NCBI GenBank assembly: GCA_963422415.1
Contig: OY729430.1
Coordinates: forward strand, 3,408,256-3,472,255
From: Bin34 sp963422415
GTDB taxonomy: Bacteria > Chloroflexota > Anaerolineae > Caldilineales > Caldilineaceae
Direction of reading: 5' to 3'
Length of the DNA stretch: 64,000 nucleotides
Shown: positions 63,107-64,000 of the stretch, in pieces
How positions within the stretch are numbered: the stretch's first letter is position 1
Layout: each line of letters opens with the position of its first letter
Notes under the pieces: generated by a model
What the model was told of the DNA's origin: nothing
The model's input: the letters and a program-made list of their open reading frames with translations, nothing else
Databases searched by the model: none
Position numbers and translations under genes: made by a program

Positions 63107-64000
63107 GGGTCCCGCCGTTGCCGTCTCTTCTGCAAGTCCGCCAAGGTAGGCAGCTCTGCATCCGCGTCTGTCAGGCGGGCGCGGAAGGCCGCTGCCACCG
63201 TAACCCCCCACTCCAGCTGGACGTAGTCCGTCAGCATATCCTGCCGGCCTTCCTGTCAGCCTTCCTGTCAGCCTTCCTGTCGGCTTTCCTGTACCAATTT
63301 CTGCACGGTAACCATGGTGCGCTCCAATGCCGCAAAGGTCAATGTGGACATATCGTCAACGGCCGTTTTGCTGGCCGGCCAGCTGTGTAGAAAGTCTGCC
63401 ATGCCTGTGGCAATCCAGACCGCAAAGGCATCCCCCAACCGGCTCCCCTCAGCAGGTAGGAGAGGTTTTAACCAATCCACCATAACATGCACAATCATGT
63501 CGTAACAAGTGTCCCTGACAATGTCCTCAGGTCTTGTCTTGGCGCAATGCCCACTGCAGGCGGGCCAAGGCGATGACGCTGGTCACCAGGCTCTCTCTCG
63601 GCAGATCAAAGGCCGCGTTATCCTGGACAGGAAAGGGGTAGTCATGAATGTCGATCAGCGGACCTTCGGTAAAGCACACGGATCCATCGCCGACTGCATG
63701 CGGCCAGTACTGCAGCCAGCTCCCAAAGGGTCGTGGGGCCGTGCTGAACACCAGCGGATAGATGGGGCACCCGCGCATGGGACCCGTCGTCGCCCCGCGC
63801 CAAATGTTGACCATGTACTGCGCCATGCGGTTGCCCATGTCGGGATCCACGCGGGCCTGGTGTTCCAGCAGCAACAGGCGGCTTTCTCGTCCCCGGGCCA
63901 CTATCCACACCAAATCGGACCGGCGGGCCTGTCGGCGGGGTTCATCCTCCGCTTCAATGCTCGTCTCTTCGGTCGCCAGTCGCTGTACCGGCCTGTATTC
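63043..64000 (-). pseudogene. Rpn-family (recombination-promoting nuclease) remnant, runs off the window
   Basis: The frame is open from the window end at 64000 and gives RRSDLVWIVARGRESRLLLL and EHQARVDPDMGNRMAQYMV, the PF04754-type Rpn core, ending with a stop after LRQDKT at 63527. A one-base shift continues PEDIVRDTCYDMIVHVMVDW, then SWPASKTAVDDMSTLTF. The chain then enters QESRQEG-*-QEG-*-QEGRQDML, a repeat in which two CGA codons have become TGA, and ends LPTLADLQKRR. So it is dead through one frameshift and two stops. Rpn proteins move DNA or act as phage-defence nucleases. Its beginning lies outside the window. Confidence 0.78.
63247..63294 (-). repeat. Four 12-base tandem repeats in the Rpn remnant
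   Basis: The plus-strand unit GCCTTCCTGTCA occurs at 63247, 63259 and (with a final G) 63271, and a diverged copy begins at 63283. On the coding strand each unit encodes a RQEG-type tetrapeptide. In two copies CGA has mutated to TGA, both at the same base, consistent with copying of one mutated unit. Confidence 0.85.

Overview
The window reads as a chromosomal stretch of a GC-rich Gram-positive-type or monoderm bacterium, most likely a member of the Chloroflexota (Caldilineae/Anaerolineae-like). This is an inference from several things: the threonine-proline-glutamate (TPEPTATPEP) linker in a decayed lipoprotein, the Rpn and Uma2 family remnants, the fused NuoCD, the family-5 peptide transporter, the many sugar-acid enzymes, and the overall protein style. 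No rRNA or tRNA is present to settle it.

Layout. 1-6.3 kb: the end of a sugar ABC importer, an Asp-box sialidase, a decayed Eco57I-type DNA methyltransferase tail, a glycosidase-like propeller and an aldehyde dehydrogenase. 6.5-14.5 kb (minus strand): pheS, a MacB-type permease, two cell-surface polysaccharide enzymes, and the conserved rpsO-pnp pair, whose PNPase carries a 164-residue RGG-type tail. 14.7-22.2 kb: a complete dipeptide/oligopeptide ABC importer (substrate-binding lipoprotein, two permeases, two ATPases) followed by a membrane dipeptidase, so import and hydrolysis are encoded together. 22.7-26.5 kb: a DapA-like lyase, an SDR dehydrogenase, a TIM-barrel epimerase and a Gfo/Idh/MocA oxidoreductase. 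26.7-36.1 kb: a membrane glycosyltransferase, scpB, a DUF6504-like protein, a radical-SAM/B12 protein whose frame runs through an in-frame UGA into a CUAEP tail (a probable selenoprotein with a bSECIS hairpin), an FprA-type reductase, a decayed lipoprotein, a thioesterase and a membrane protein. 36.1-47 kb: E3 and E2 of a 2-oxoacid dehydrogenase complex without E1, a glycosylasparaginase-like Ntn hydrolase, an enolase-superfamily protein, an epimerase, a DUF6807 protein, a second Gfo/Idh oxidoreductase, a D-2-hydroxyacid dehydrogenase and a HpcH/HpaI aldolase. 47-56.6 kb: a five-LysM lipoprotein, Mrp, an FAD oxidoreductase, a Cys-rich small protein, a UPF0173 hydrolase and a partial complex I set (nuoB, nuoCD, nuoI). 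56.6-64 kb: a gene-poor, decayed region holding a solo CRISPR-repeat-like element, pieces of Eco57I-type methyltransferase, an Uma2 remnant, an Rpn remnant, a frameshifted secreted protein and a membrane protein.

Working together. The first half looks dedicated to taking apart peptides and glycans: sialidase, propeller glycosidase, peptide import plus dipeptidase, and further on the glycosylasparaginase that would release N-glycan-linked asparagine. Two sets of sugar/sugar-acid oxidoreductases, epimerases and aldolases (22.7-26.5 and 39.7-46.9 kb) could feed the products into central metabolism. The gene-poor right end and the patch at 2.5-3.2 kb share remnants of the same restriction-modification family and mark rearranged, decaying defence DNA.
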